64,000 nt of DNA from Stratiolaelaps scimitus (GCA_019614645.1 JABWDB010000016.1:5208001-5272000), one strand, 5' to 3'; positions 1-31,643 are shown, counted from the stretch's first letter. Numbers and translations are program-made. The notes: generated from the sequence alone by a model not told the origin.

Positions 1-684
1 ATGACGGTACACCTTAACCGGGACCGGCTCACTAAGTTTGCATTGGCGGCAAGTCGGCCCGGGGATGCGGGGGCAGGTAGCGAGGTAGGGGTGACCGCCA
101 GCCGTTTCGCACGGCAGCAGTCCAGACGTTGCAGACCCTAGCAGGGGAACATTTGGCGAACGTTTGCCGGCAGGAGAAGGCGAAGGCTTGGGAGAGGTGG
201 CGGGGGCCGGGACGAACGAACGCCGATGGAGAACTAGAAGGAGCGGCACAGGATCGGAGAGATGAAGGATGGTTATTCAGGATAATGGGGTCCGCCCCGG
301 TCCGACCGCCGGCATACTCCTGTCTCGCTAGCTCGCTCGCATCGCTAGCCGGAGCAGCAGCAGCAGCGTTGGGTCTATGATATCGCCAGCAAGCAGTAGT
401 CAGCGCTGCAGCCGAGAACAGTCGCCGCGCCCTGGCGCTGGCCACATGTCGCCAAAGCGAGCACCGGAGAAGAACAGAGAGACTCAGAGGGAGAGGGAGA
501 GAGAGAGAGGGGGGGAGAGAGGGGAAATGAAGAACTGAACGAACGAAGGAGTGAAGCCTAGTGCCCCAAAACCAACCTTGAAGACACGGCAGTGGAAGCC
601 GAGGCGGCCATCATCTGGACGAAAACGCAAATTCATGAATAAAGAAATTTAGTTTAACTTCCTGACATAGACAGATATTTCACA
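1..684 (+). promoter_or_regulatory. GC-rich upstream region, probable 5' UTR/promoter of the Ptp10D-like gene
   Basis: Bases 1-460 are clearly richer in G+C than the spacer downstream. They are followed by a purine (GA)n tract at about 475-530 and then the ATG at 685. GA-rich tracts near promoters can bind GAGA-type factors in arthropods. Short open frames on both strands here show no recognisable protein. Assignment as 5' UTR or promoter rests on position only. Confidence 0.25.
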
Positions 685-957
685 ATGACACACTGCTCAC
701 AGCTGCTGCTGCTGTTGCTGCTTCTGCTGCGGATCGTCGAAAAATGTCTAGGAAATGTGCTTGATAAAGATGAACATGGAGCGATTTTTCAAGTCGACCC
801 TTTGTTTCGCATTACGGAAATCGTGTTGTCAGTTGCGTCAGTTAATTCGCGTTCACTTAATTATGCTTTGCGATTTATCTATTATCCACAGCTGAAAGGA
901 CAGAGAGAAATTGTTAATTATCGACAGTTTCGTCGAAGCGTTTTGTCTGGGCACGTC
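685..957 (+). CDS. Candidate signal-peptide exon of the Ptp10D-like gene
   Basis: An ATG at 685 opens 91 codons that begin with a strong secretory signal: MTHCSQ, a run of nine leucines, then RIVEKCLG. The leucine run is encoded by CTG/TTG repeats. Its position, about 250 bases before the first clear FN3 exon, fits the start of the receptor. No good GT donor in the required phase (one base left over) is visible before the TAA at 958-960, so the true exon end is unknown. Another small exon may intervene, or the real first exon may lie elsewhere. Confidence 0.35.
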
Positions 958-1201
958 TAAATAGAATTCCGTTGTTATTCGTCGTTGTTATATTTGTTAA
1001 ATTTGCTTAATCATAAATGTAGATGTCATCGTGAGATGAGTGCCACTTCTGCGCCATTGTGCCATCTCAGGTCATAGTCACACAAATGACGTGACGATAT
1101 GGTGATATTCCATCCATCTAACATCTTCTCTCCGCTGTGTTTGGCTGTTGGATTCTACGTGTTTCCGTATGGCCCGCGTAACCGCGAAATCTGATTTTCA
1201 G

Positions 1202-19557
<18,356 letters not shown>

Positions 19558-19581
<24 letters not shown>

Positions 19582-21086
19582 TATCGACGACGGACACACA
19601 CCCGGAGACGGAGGTCGACATGGCCGATGCCGAACACGAGCAGGCGCACGCTGACGCCGGTATCAGCCACGTCCGCCATTCGAACAACGGCCACTTCGAG
19701 AGTTCACAGTCCGACGCTGAATCCCAGACGCCGCCCCCACCCTGCGCTGACGTATGTCTCCACGACATCGTCTGACATCAAGCTCAGCCGAGACGGACAA
19801 CAACGCGGCTAGGAGGTGGTGGAGGACAACAACTCCAGCTATTATGTGACGACTATGAGCAGTGGTCACTCCGGCGACAGAACACCAGTCCGACGCATAG
19901 CTATCATAGTAGTGCCAAATCGATCCTTTCGGGACGATCGTGGTCGCCGCGAGCCCATCATATCAACCCGTACTGCTGTAATCATTTGTATCATCAACAA
20001 CACGCGTTATCATCAGCAAGCTGCGCTGCTACAGCCGCTGCTGCCGCCGCTGCTGCTGCAGGTGCAACTGCCACGCCTGCCCAAGGATGGTGTGAGCATC
20101 GGTCCGACTTGAGTCACTCGCCCTGGTTGTGTTCATCCGATCGGGATGTCGCAATCGTGTCGGCGAATGACAGCAACAACAACAATAACAACAACAGCAT
20201 CATTAACAACAACAGCAGCAACAGCAGCAGCCTTATCATCTGTAGTGGCCGGCCATCGCTAGTTATGATGGCGGAGTCCCCTCGCGCCCAATGTACGGGC
20301 TTCTCATCGTCCCACTCATGCAAGGCGAACCCCAACAGCAGCGGGCACCGCCGCTGCAGTAGCTGCTGTAACACTGTACGAACAAGACACAAGCCACCTT
20401 GTTGCAACCATCACAATCATGATGCTGCCGCTGCTCTTATGATTATGACTACGACAAATGTGAATAATAATAACAACAACAATAATAATAATAATAATAT
20501 TAAGAACAAGAACAATATCGTGAACAGCCACCACAGCAGCAGTGACGGTAGTGCGGCCACCATTTCCGACACGTCCTCGGAGGGCTGGTCCGAGATGCGA
20601 TCCGACGCGGCGTCGGAGTGGAGCTGGTCGCTGGACGATGAGAACGCCGTCGACACCGGCGTCGAGACAGGCGCCGACGAGTCAGAGTTCGTTCAAGATG
20701 AGAAAGGTTCGCCCGAGAGCGACGCTGTTGTCATGGCATCGCTGCCGCTTCATAGGCCGAACGACGCCGGCGACATTAAGGACGAATGCACAGCCTTCTC
20801 ACGCTCCTCCATGCCGGAGGCATTGCCGATCGTAGGGTCCTACGCGTCATGGCCAACGAGGCGAACTCGCAATAGTTCCATTACAGCCGCTGCTATAGCA
20901 AGTGCCACTAACACCGCTTCCACTACAGGAACCCCAACTGCTTCTGCTGTTTCGACTGGCATCAGCCATAATCATCGCCACAGCTTCATCGCCACGCATA
21001 CACGTTCTACTGAGAGAATCGAGAGGCATCGAGAGGAATCAGCAGCAACGCCAGTAGGAAGGGTTGCGGCTCCGCTTCGCTACTAA
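19558..21086 (+). other. Coding-like sequence beyond the Ptp10D-like stop codon (alternative or decayed tail)
   Basis: One frame (codons starting at multiples of 3) is open 19554-19772 and, after a TGA at 19773, again 19776-21083. Parts have strong G/C preference at third positions and read like real protein: FESSQSDAESQTPPPPCAD at about 19690-19751 and SDTSSEGWSEMRSDAASEWS at about 20565-20625. In 19755-19880 the codon bias moves instead to the next frame (SSDIKLSRDGQQRG, then a TAG, then DNNSSYYVTTMSSGHSGD). The rest is homopolymer-rich (Ala, Asn, Ser runs). It could be an alternative tail exon reached by another acceptor, a decayed tail now in the 3' UTR, or sequence carrying indel errors. 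Confidence 0.4.
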
Positions 21087-23180
21087 AGGAACAACAACAA
21101 GCAACCACACGTTCATTCATACATACCCATGCAGGACAAAAGTGGTCGACGCGTAGATATCGGCAAGATGATGTATAGAGAATGTGAGATGGACGATGAG
21201 AGGAGCAGAAACGATGTTCGACTGAACAATGGGATAGGATTTGAATAGATGAATATCGAACGTGAATGAAAGGTGAATACTGAGTGTAAGTGGCACCACG
21301 GCCTCGATGTAGTGTAGGTCGGTCTTCTAGTCAAAGCCACACTGATTGATTTGATAGTAGCTCATTTATGCTGGGTGCGACCGCTAGACAGGGAGAAGAG
21401 AACTTATGGAAAGCCACAAATGACTATTGACATTATTATTAATTATATTACTATTACCATGAGAAGGACTAACAAGAACGTGGATTGTCAATACTCTAAT
21501 GAAGAAGAAGACACCTTGACACAACTTAATACTTGTAATACGACTCCATAGACGATGATAGAGCATCGAGACGGAGAGATTGATAGAGAGATCAATGGTG
21601 ATACATGATGAACTTTAGATAGGATACGTAGAACCACGCTCACCCACTGAAATCAGCCTCAGTAAACGCCAGTGGCAATAGGCTATAATAATAATAATGA
21701 TAAAAATAATGAACTGAACAAGGCGATATAATGAATACTAAAAATAATAATAATAACAATAATAAGTGCTTGTGAAAGATGTAACGTCATGAAGGTTAGT
21801 ACTCCAGAATAACTGAACTGTGTGAGCGGAAGGCATCGACAGACTATTAATTACAGATATAATATCAGAAATAGGGGAAAAGATTGAAATGATTTGATTG
21901 GTCGATTTGATGGTCATTGACATGACATACAGCTCGACGGTGATGAGCACTGATCAATACAGATCAGACATTTTTCTGACATTTTGTGTCCAGCGCGTAC
22001 AGCTATGATTATATATTTCATACTTGACACGAAGCACACGACAGACATAACAAACTTCAGGAGACAAAAAGACGACGAAGCAGAAACTACTAAATTATCT
22101 TTTGTTTTCATTATTATTATTCATAATAATAATAATAATATTAAGTATCATGAATAATTAATGCCTCTACTGCGACAACAGTAACGAAGGCAAAAACATT
22201 CAGTGTTGACTAATTGCGACTCGATTGCCGGTTTGTGTCTGGCAGCCACAACGGCCCACTTAATTGTTGCTAACACAGATCAAAATTGAACTACGACACA
22301 CACACACACATAGATGAAATGTAAAATGTTTCAAGCTGGGGCTAAAACAGCAATTGTACAAAGTAGTTGAAGTCGTTTAGGAAATTTCGGAATGAACGTT
22401 ACCGATTGATTGATTGACTGATGATACGATGATGACAAGCAACGAGGCGAGGATGGAGGTCACAGACGAAATGCTGCGGAATATATATATATATATATAT
22501 TATATGCGGGCTGCACAATTATCGACGGATTATGAAACACATATATTTACGCTAATTTTATGAAAATTATTATTGCTGTCTTAACTTGATTATTATTGTA
22601 TATTATTGCTCGATTTAGTTTGCTTAATATTTACATTTAGTATGCTTTGTACATGTTTGTATTAAGGTTGGTAATTGTGTACATTATTATTATTATTCAG
22701 CATTAATTAACAAATTTCACTACTTAATTAATACACCGCTATTAAACGTAGCTGCCATTAGACATCATTTCGCGTTGAGAGCTGATTTAGATGCTTGATT
22801 AACGGCGGAAATTCATGAATCGCCTGCAGTTGTCTGCAAGTATTTCAATTCAAACTGAAAATCGTTTTATCAAACATATCGTCATCTGCTAAACCACAAA
22901 CTGCGCTCGAATCAGCCTATTCGCGTGAGTGGCTATTGAAAATGACTGTTATTTTTATCATTTCGCTTCGTTCCTCATGTGTTTTTCTGTATGATATGAC
23001 ACGATGTCGGTCACGAAATTCACGAGGAAGTTCGTATTCAGTCCCCAATGTAAAAACTTTATCACACGAGTGTTTTTCGTCTTTATTATATATGTGAATA
23101 ATTCTCTATATATTTAACATGGTCTTGCCAACATTGACACATACATACAAGCTGGAATAAAATAAAATCTCTAACAACGT
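19582..23180 (+). other. Probable 3' UTR of the Ptp10D-like gene, repeat-rich
   Basis: Downstream of the stop, the sequence becomes AT-rich after 21.1 kb, with (AAT)n, (AAC)n and (TA)n tracts and no convincing exon. A possible poly(A) signal AATAAA occurs at 23156-23161. The transcript end cannot be fixed from sequence alone. Confidence 0.25.
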
Positions 23181-26100
23181 CAGATTTCAAAATCACCGCA
23201 GTATTTCACTTCTATCCGGGTATAACGATGCACATGATTGATTTCTCGCCAGCTTAGGCTAAAAACGGTCGAAAATTACCCACTGAGTTCTGCCGCTTCT
23301 TCAGTAATATATCGTCACTGTAACGTCATCAAAAGTGTCACAAAGTGGACAATTATATCAACCAAGAGCCACCGAGCGACAGCTGAGTCGTTCATCGAAT
23401 CGTAGCAGGTACAGCCCGCATTGTATTCGTAAGGCTTGAGAAAAAGCAGAACCCGTCAATTTGCTACACGTTTTCTTAAAAATGGCGATAATCGCGCCTA
23501 TAGTCTGTGGTTCCAGATAGCACGTTCCTCGACGGCGCTCTAAGCATATCAATCCACTGTAATATAGAACAACTAAGCGCAGGGGGATGTTTTCCGGATG
23601 CAGGAATCACGATATGACCACTCTCCCTTCCCGTCGTATGTGGTCAACACGGAATATGACACTGGATATTCGCTTCATTGAAAAGGAGATCTTAAACCTT
23701 TGGAATCATTTATCCAATGGGGTTGTAATGACATAAGGTTGAGGTGACTCGTGGCCTGCAACACCCAACTGTTTTCCATTGATATACCTGCTATTCTCGT
23801 TGTAGGCGGGTACACTCTGCCTTGGCAGATATAGGGAACAGGCTAAAAAATTATCTCTGTTAACCCTACTTACAACAATAACAGACTCCGAGGAGTTGTG
23901 CATTTCTATGTAACGCCCTCGTTCAAGTCAGTGTTTGTTTGATCTCCACTTCTTTGTTGGCCCATAATTAAATTCGGCTCACATCAGCTCACTTAACAAT
24001 ATTCGTATTCGATAAAGAAGGTTTTTTTTCAAATACATAAATTACGAGAGACCAAATCAAAAACCAAGTATCCAGCGGCCATCTCTTCGTGGTCGTGTTT
24101 CGAGAGACATGAATGAATGCATACATGTGTCGTGAGCGTATGTACTAGTTTGCCTGTTCATACGTGACTTTGTGCGTGAGCCAAATGTATTGTGCCTGCT
24201 GGTGTGTGCGGGCCGATCCGATGTTAATTAATCTCGAATCGACAATGGCGAACTCGAGATTGGGAAGGATAGATATGTGAATGGCGTCATCGCTGCTGCA
24301 CTGTAAACAGATGATGAAATGAAAGATACACTAAGTCTGACGGGGATTACTAAGAGTGGGGAAACAGGTCGAGAAGATTGAAGATGCGCGAATGTGAGAT
24401 ACCAAAAGAGCTGCCACATTTTCATCAATCGAGCGATAGTATTTTTTGTCTATCGAGAATGCAGAGGAGTATGAGAGGATTAATAATAAAATAATAATAA
24501 TAATAATTAGAAGAAGAAGAAGAATAATAATGGTGATGATGATAATAACTACAACAAACATGACAATAATGGAGAATTCATGTAATAAGCAATACCACGA
24601 ATCATTAATGGAGTTCAGACTAAATGGTAACGAAAACCTGGAGCCAGGGGTTACTAAATGAGCCACGGCAGCGTAACAGATCAGATAAAAATCAGATATA
24701 TATATATCTTCTCAGTACAGTTTTGAATGGATTCATAGTCGGTATCGAAGGGGATTAGAGAGAGCATTGGACAGGCAAACTTGAACTCAGAATCTGCTAT
24801 TTGACCGGAAACAGACGAAATGATTTGTCCCTGAGTGAATTGAGAGGGCAATGCAACAACCATCAGCTGGTTGATTCACTTATTGATTGAACAGATCTAC
24901 ACAAATGTCACGGGCAACATAGCCACAATTATTGTTACACGAATTACTACGATAATATATTACAATAATATGTAAATCAACAAATACAAAATGATTATGT
25001 AGAGTAAAATAAAACAACTTATTACTATTATTAAGCAAATCGACCTCCACAAATTAATAATGCCAAAAGCGCAGGGTATCGAAGGTTGAAGACAACGGAT
25101 GCTGGGAAGAATCACGCGAAAAGACGATACAAATGAGACATTTAATAGAATACTGTAACTGAAGATCTAAACAAATATCGACTGGGCCGAATTCAGGCGC
25201 AAGTTGTTTGGAAGCGTTTCACGGTCAGTGGATTTCGGTGGTGTAGTTGTAGTCGTTCGAATGTTGATGCAGAGAAAAACCGACTGATGAAGACGGTTGA
25301 GAATATTCGACAAAAGAAAGTTGACGTGAACGAAATAGGGAGCGCTGACAAGAGCGGGGATTGCTGAACGAACTATCTATATATATATATATATATATAT
25401 ATACACTTGGTGGTAACAGCACATGAGATGGAAAGCAAACCTGTAGGGCACGGTCTTCATTTCTGAGCTGAGAGAAAAAAGAAGAGGCAGAGAGAGAGAG
25501 TGTAGACATACATACATAGGTTGAAAGGGAAGCGGAGAAAGTAATTAAAATGTTGAGATAAACGCGATGAAGCAATTGATGAATGTCGACGATGATGATT
25601 ATTATTATAATGATTATACAATAAAACCACTAAGTTATCGTCTACTATGATTTATAGTTTTTAATTAATTTAACTTTTAGTAAAATCCTTTAATTATGTG
25701 ACCGCCTATCTCGAGTTCATCCACGTTCAGACTACACAAGCTATTCGTGGTTTCAGCAAAAGAAAACGTGTTAATGAGAGATAACATAATATATTAAAAT
25801 CAGGTTCTATCACGAATCGGTGACCCGTTTCCTCATTCTTAATCCCTGGGGTCAATCCTCCTCAATATTTGAGATCAATCCTTCTTAATAGTTGTATCCT
25901 TAGAGATCGTGCTCGAATTTGTTGTTTAAATCACAATGCCAGTTATCTAGTAAGTGGTGTTGTTACGTCTCTCCTGTAACTGGTGCCTTGGCCATGCCAA
26001 GACCTGCAATCTGCAACAGTCGACAATTGCTAGATCGGTCGTATCTGCAAATTCGTATCGGGAAAAGTGTATTAACATGGCATTCTAATAAACATGTCAA

Positions 26101-27210
26101 TATCGAATCGGAGAATTGTCTTGCCAAGTGTAGCGATGAGTCAATTCTCAGGCTGACACAACCCTAATTCGATTTGGTCGTGTGATCAAAGGCTGCATCA
26201 AGGCTGAACGGCACTTTTGCTATCTCGAATCCATCGATTGGACAGCTATGATTTATCCGGTGACACCCCCCACAGGAATCTAGATAGGCCGTTCAGCGAC
26301 AATGAACTCCGGCTTCGGAACAGGCCACAAGCAGTCAAGTTCATTATGTGAAACGTGAGAATTAGATTTACGCTAGCTGACCTATATTAATCCTGTCAGA
26401 AATCGAATGTGAGCAAGTCGTGCTACAGAGCGAACAGAAATTCACAGTACGCTATTAGATTAATTAATCGTCGCACATCGATTCGTGGTGGTCGGTTAGC
26501 GAACGAGAAGTCATTGTTATATGTGAGTATCCTTAAATAAAAAATAGATCAATTAATTAATTACCTGAATAGCATTCGAGAAACGTTAGTAGGGTGATAA
26601 ACAGTGATGAAAGGCAGTTAAATATACATTTATCACGATATTAAGCATACCTTTAGTCGCAGGCATCGCTTTAGTGGGAGCGAGCTCCTTCTGTCTACAT
26701 TCGATGGAAGTATTGGTTGTTTTACAAAAACAAGTATTCAAAGTACGTGTTATGGCCTATCGCCTTCTCTAAAATCATTATATTTACTATATACATACAT
26801 ATATATACATACAATAATTAGTGCCACAGTTGGGGACAGGTTGTCCCACTTCCAGCCTCGTAGTCAATCTACATGATCAGTTTATGGAGCAAATGCTATT
26901 ATATGCTTCAACGTTTACCATTAGCCTGCTATAGACGTTAGATGTTTTGCACGAGAAAACCCGTCTAAAAATAGGGTTTGCCACCACTTCTAAACATATA
27001 CGTACGAACTACCGATGTTTCGTTAATGCTTATCCTGTGGAGTACACGGGAATCAGCCAGCCATTAATACACTCACATGACGCTCACGAGGACTGCCTAC
27101 GCAGTTACGAAGCTGCCAACGAATCTTCTAATTAGTTCATGATGATTTTTAACAAAGGACTACGCATTCTGCCCAATGTATGATGATACATCGCTTGCCC
27201 GCGTGGACGT
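21087..27210. other. AT-rich 3' UTR/intergenic stretch, no gene recognised
   Basis: Rich in (AAT)n, (ATT)n and (TA)n tracts, with several purine-rich patches (25.2-25.6 kb). Open frames are short and show neither third-position G/C bias nor recognisable domains. I see no convincing exon, RNA gene or complete element. Confidence 0.6.
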
Positions 27211-27346
27211 TTTATTTTGAGCTGTTTTCATTATTCGACTCGCAAAAGTACGACTTCGAAAATAAACGATCTTTGCAATGGGACCCAAAGAGTTTCATCT
27301 GATTTCAAGGATCCATCGTGCGCGCAGTGTCGTTTCTATAAGTCAT

Positions 27347-28014
27347 TTAACAGCAAAGAACACAGCCATCCTCCCCGTTAACATAGGTCGGCGGGGTCTG
27401 TCCGGTCGCCGTAATCTGGCACTTCTTTCCGTCAACGAGGAGATGTGCCGTATATAGGCCATACCTGTAAAACCAAAATGACGCATTTCCACTTAAATGA
27501 TTTATTCAATTTATTCTTTACCTCTCACTTCAATTTTGGCAATTTGACGTGTCAGCGGCATTGGGTGTTGCGGGTACGCTGACGTGACAGAATTGAGGCA
27601 ATTTTCTCTCATTAACGATATCTAAAAATACATGTCTTTGCTTATTGTTATTATGAAGGGGGAATATTGGATCACTATGCAAAGAGTGTAGAATTATCTC
27701 TGTGATCTATCGCTGTCGCTGACGACCTGATTAGAACCGACGGCAGCCTGAACCTTGGGTCTGCAGATCATACATGGAGTACCCTTTTGATGCAGGCTCT
27801 GATCCGAATCTAGCACTTACCTGACCGAACCGTTCACAATGAACTCCGTAATTGTGGCGTCCTCTGTTTTTCCGAGTTCTTTTGCCTTCGCAAGTAAAGT
27901 CTGAGCCATGGGAGATTTAGCAGGGTCAACCGCCGCTGAAGCCCCTACTCTCTCCTGGCCATGAGCCACGCAGGCGACTCCCAAAAGGACGGCAGCTAGC
28001 ATCAGGTACTTCAT
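27347..28014 (-). CDS. Small secreted protein A (103 aa, two exons)
   Basis: Exon 1 is 28014-27821 and exon 2 is 27464-27347, joined in phase 2 through a 356-base intron (donor CAG|GTAAGT, acceptor TTTTACAG). A clear signal peptide (MKYLMLAAVLLGVACVAHG) is followed by a short Ala/Pro-rich stretch, a helix-like segment AQTLLAKAKELGKTEDAT, and a strand-like region with LLVDGKKCQITATG. The C-terminus is GCVLCC. I do not recognise the family. The helix-then-strands layout is faintly cystatin-like, but no QxVxG motif is present. It has a paralogue 3.1 kb upstream on the same strand, with the same intron position and phase. A likely poly(A) signal (AATAAA on the minus strand) is at 27216-27211. Confidence 0.75.
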
Positions 28015-28356
28015 GGTTGTTGGACAATGGGGAGGTGGTACTAGAATTCGAGCAACGAATAGAGTTAGGTTATTGATTGCAAAGATATGAACTAATGTAT
28101 TGTGTTTACACTGGGTATCTACTGCGCCCATGTAACAGAATACCTTTCTTTTGCCAGCGTACACTGCGGCCACGAGTAATTGAGTCTGACATATGCATGT
28201 CAGACTTACATATGCATGTATGTTTATATATATATATATATGTGCTAGTTAAATTTTTCAGCTTGTCTAGAAATATTCCTCGACAGTGGACGAGACATCG
28301 TCAGGTGTACAAGTTGGACCAAGATAAATTATTTACCACTGTCGATGTAGGGAGAT

Positions 28357-28771
28357 TGTAGGTTTCACAAGTATACTACCTCAAGGAACAAGGTAACACA
28401 CCGTAGGTCGTTGTACAATTCAAGGAGTATTTATTTTAACAGTGTAGCGGCCTTTATACTGGCCGCAGGCACCCTATCCCGCATGGAGCCCACCTACTGG
28501 GCGAGGGCAGCCTTACTCATACTCTGTTACACGATGTCACTCGCTCTCTCAAAGTGAATCGTCCCTTGCTCACGACTCCTCCCTGGTTGTACGTCTTCAA
28601 TATGGACCGCAGGAATCGGTCTCCCCGCGTGCTCTAATGCCCGAGACACGCGCCCTGAGCAGCAATCCTCAATTACAGCGTCCCGTATCGAACTCGTTTA
28701 CACGCCACACTCACGCACAGACGAGTTTGGGACGACAATACGCGTTAGGAGACTTATACGTCGTCGTAACA
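28357..28771 (-). mobile_element. Probable solo LTR of a retrotransposon
   Basis: On the minus strand the 415-base block starts TGTTAC and ends CCTACA, the usual TG...CA form. It contains a TATA-like AGTATAAAGG at 28460-28451 and AATAAA at 28435-28430, as in LTR promoters and poly(A) sites. It is G+C-richer than its surroundings and carries no open frame. No internal retroviral-type coding region is nearby, and I see no clear target-site duplication, so solo-LTR status is inferred. Confidence 0.45.
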
Positions 28772-29676
28772 AAAAACAACTGTATTTGACCCATTGACAG
28801 TAATCATTTGTCTACCGTAGTTAGCTAGAACTCTATTAAATACTATCTGAAACAGGTGCTGGCAGAGCCAATGAACATCACAGTGTGTTACGCCGCGGTA
28901 AGACCGCGGCTTCCCTCTGGTACATGCTTTCTATATGTATAGGTATCTCGAAGTCATATCACGGGAGTTTAGTCCAGCAGGCTATGGTAAACTCAATTTG
29001 AAGATACATACCTAACCAGGCTCGATGCTTATTGTAATGAACAAGTGACTTATATAGCATCGTTGCCGCTGTCCTTAGAAAAATTAGATAACTTTGTGTG
29101 CTAGCTAAATAGCTCTATATGAACCCAAGTACTGTCTGATCTCGACTAGAATATTGACACATGTTATGCGAATTGCCCAATATTGCCCAGATCAAATCTG
29201 ATTACTAGACTTTAGTTAAACTTCAAGGAATGCATCTACGTCTCACCAATTATTTTTAATTACTACATCTGTGCTTAGATAGGTGAGCCTGTTTGGGGTG
29301 TCAATAAAAACAATGCTGACAACTCAAATAAATTGTGCTGTCCATTGATTTTATTTATAGTCGAGAAGAAAATTTTGGAACGTTCGCCTGGCACATCAGA
29401 ATATTATCAAGCTAAATAACGAATTCAGAGGCGAATTCAGAGACCATATTTGTTCACTTGTGATGAAGTTATGGTCCACACGGGACAACACTGATGCAAG
29501 GTCAACAAAAATCGAATCCAAATAAAAACTATGGGTGTCCTCATTTTTGAGCAAGAACTCCAAAACGTGGTTTAAACGCATACATTTCTCACTTTTGTGG
29601 AGGATCTTTTAATTATTATTATTATTAATGAAGGTATATTATAAATTAGCTTTTATGAATTTATAACGGTAGAGAT
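28772..29676. other. Spacer between the LTR and the orphan frame
   Basis: AT-rich, with no exon-like segment or recognisable element seen. Confidence 0.5.
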
Positions 29677-30186
29677 TCACCATTGGTATAAGTTCATTGC
29701 GGGCTGTGAGTAAGCCGGTGCTTTTGGTCTCAGTACAGAGCATCTCCTTGAGCTGGGTCCTGTCAGGGCGAGGACCTTTTCAAGCATGCTTCCGTTCTTT
29801 GTTGTTCTGATTAATTCTTTACCGACTTTCATTCCGTTTTGTAACGAGATCATCTTTATTGATTTAGGGAAACTACAATTGAAAGAAACACAATTTTTCA
29901 CCAGATTGTCCTTCAGAAATTTCGAGCCAAGACTCAGGAAGTTCCGATACCTCTGAATGCAAACGTCCCTGTTAAACACAGTTCGCTTTCTGTTCAACGG
30001 CAAAGGGGAATCACTGCTGTTGATTTGGTGATCGAACGTCTCTAGCGATGTGTACCTCGTCTTGTTTTCTTCCGTGACTCCTGCGGCGTTAGAAGAAAAC
30101 ACGAGGAACGGAAATACCGTGATATTTAGTTGGAGATCAAAACGAATCGGCGGATACCAGCACCGGCGGAAGCATTTACAGCACAC
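29677..30186 (-). other. Orphan open frame of 169 codons, coding status doubtful
   Basis: A long open frame runs on the minus strand between the two secreted-protein genes. It opens at a GTG, and the first in-frame ATG (Met-Ile-Ser-Leu-Gln) lies well inside it. Codon third positions show no clear bias, and no domain, signal peptide or repeat is recognisable. It may be chance, or a remnant of an inserted element. Confidence 0.2.
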
Positions 30187-30807
30187 GCTGCATTGGAGGC
30201 TTGCCTCAAGGCCACCTAAGAACTATACAATCATGTTGATTGAAGTACTGTAGATGATGTCATTCAATCATCAACTTGCTTTTTTGATATTTTTATGAAT
30301 CTAGCAAGTAATTGTACAACTGTGGTCGTACAACTCCAAAACCAATCGTCTGGTTTGGAGTTGTTATGAGTCAAGTGTGGTCATGCGTATACCATGGAAT
30401 GGAAACACTTCAGGACTGCCTCAGGGGAGAATCATCAGTGGACTGCTCGTTAGTCCATTTGCACTTAAAGGGGTTGTCCGTCTTATGAAGCAATGCCGAA
30501 AGCAGTTGAACCGTGGACTTTAAATGTTGGCTGTGAGTCAGCCCGGAAAATTTAGTAGTACACTGGTAATCAATCACTCGCCTTCTATTAACGATGAGTT
30601 CTGCTGGAGATGGATAACCTGGGGATTACACGTCGTGGGTAACTAAATTGCATTTCGCGTAAATTACGCATATATACATAGAGAAAGAGAGAGATACGAG
30701 TCACTTGGAAAACACCGATGATTTTCAAAAATAGGGAAATATTAGCAATAGATTTCCAAATCTCAGCGATCTCGTATTGCATTGTCTAATCGTTTCCAGG
30801 ATAACAT

Positions 30808-30810
<3 letters not shown>

Positions 30811-30880
<70 letters not shown>
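30811..30880. repeat. (TA)n microsatellite, about 70 bp
   Basis: Longest uninterrupted TA run in the window, located just beyond the 3' end of secreted protein gene B. Confidence 0.95.
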
Positions 30881-30883
<3 letters not shown>

Positions 30884-31116
30884 GTACAATATTTAACACG
30901 GATTCGGTACGCAACCTTGCCTCACCAAATAGCCAGGATATCTATGATCTGCCTAGAGTGATCTTCGGCCTATTTCATTTCAAATAAAATGGCACGTGTC
31001 GTTTCTATAAGAAAAGATCGCATATTTATTGTATCATCACTCTCTCTCCAATTTAGCCGAAAATTTTGACCAATGTTTGCCTATGGCTGAGTGTCGATAA
31101 ATCGTATCCAGTGGAA

Positions 31117-31643
31117 TTAACAGCAAAGGATGCAATTGTTGTCTCCCGTCAGCCAGTTCAGAGGCTTCTCCTCGCCAACCGACATGGTGCACTTCTTGCC
31201 GTCGACATCGAATTCCGCTTTGTGGAGGTTGAATCTGCGCAAATGATCGAAACGAGCGTACAATATTTATCCGTAGTACGCGGAAATTGGTACCTGTGCG
31301 TCCAAGCTCTCAACATGGGCAGGCGTCACCCCTCGGAGTTCGACAATACTCGAAATGGTGTAGCTAAATTTCTGCTTATGAAGGTGCAAGGCCAGCGAGA
31401 ACGAATCGCCGCAGTATATACCTGCAGATTTGCTAATTAAGTAATTGCATTGAAATTTTACCTTGTGGACGAGTTAATGGTATAGCTCTTGAATTCGACT
31501 TTGTCCGTCTTTCCAAGCTCCTTGGCCTTAGCAAGCATTTCCTTAGCGACGGCACTAGTGGATGGATCAGCAGCCTGCGAAGCGCCGAAACCGGCAGCGC
31601 AAGCGACGGCCACAATGGCTGCGAAGGCGATCAGGCACTTCAT
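31117..31643 (-). CDS. Small secreted protein B (99 aa, two exons), paralogue of A
   Basis: Exon 1 is 31643-31462 and exon 2 is 31234-31117, phase 2, with a 227-base intron (donor AAG|GTAAAA, acceptor TTTGCGCAG). Signal peptide MKCLIAFAAIVAVACAAG, then VAKEMLAKAKELGKTDKVEF, the shared KKC block (FDVDGKKCTMSVGE), and a C-terminus NCILCC. It shares with protein A the KELGKT helix, the VDGKKC strand, the exon structure and the Cys-x-Leu-Cys-Cys end, so the pair arose by duplication. A CTTTGTAG just upstream of the ATG suggests a 5' UTR intron. Poly(A) signal at 31030-31025. Function unknown; an extracellular protein is inferred from the signal peptide. Confidence 0.75.

Noticed and set aside
32..445. 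137-codon minus-strand frame in the GC-rich left edge
   Set aside because: No domain, Ala/Ser/Arg-rich as expected for random GC-rich DNA, and positioned in the presumed promoter or 5' UTR.
24331..24666. Ile/Leu-rich minus-strand frame
   Set aside because: It is produced by (AAT)n/(ATT)n repeats read as Ile/Leu codons and is not a membrane protein.
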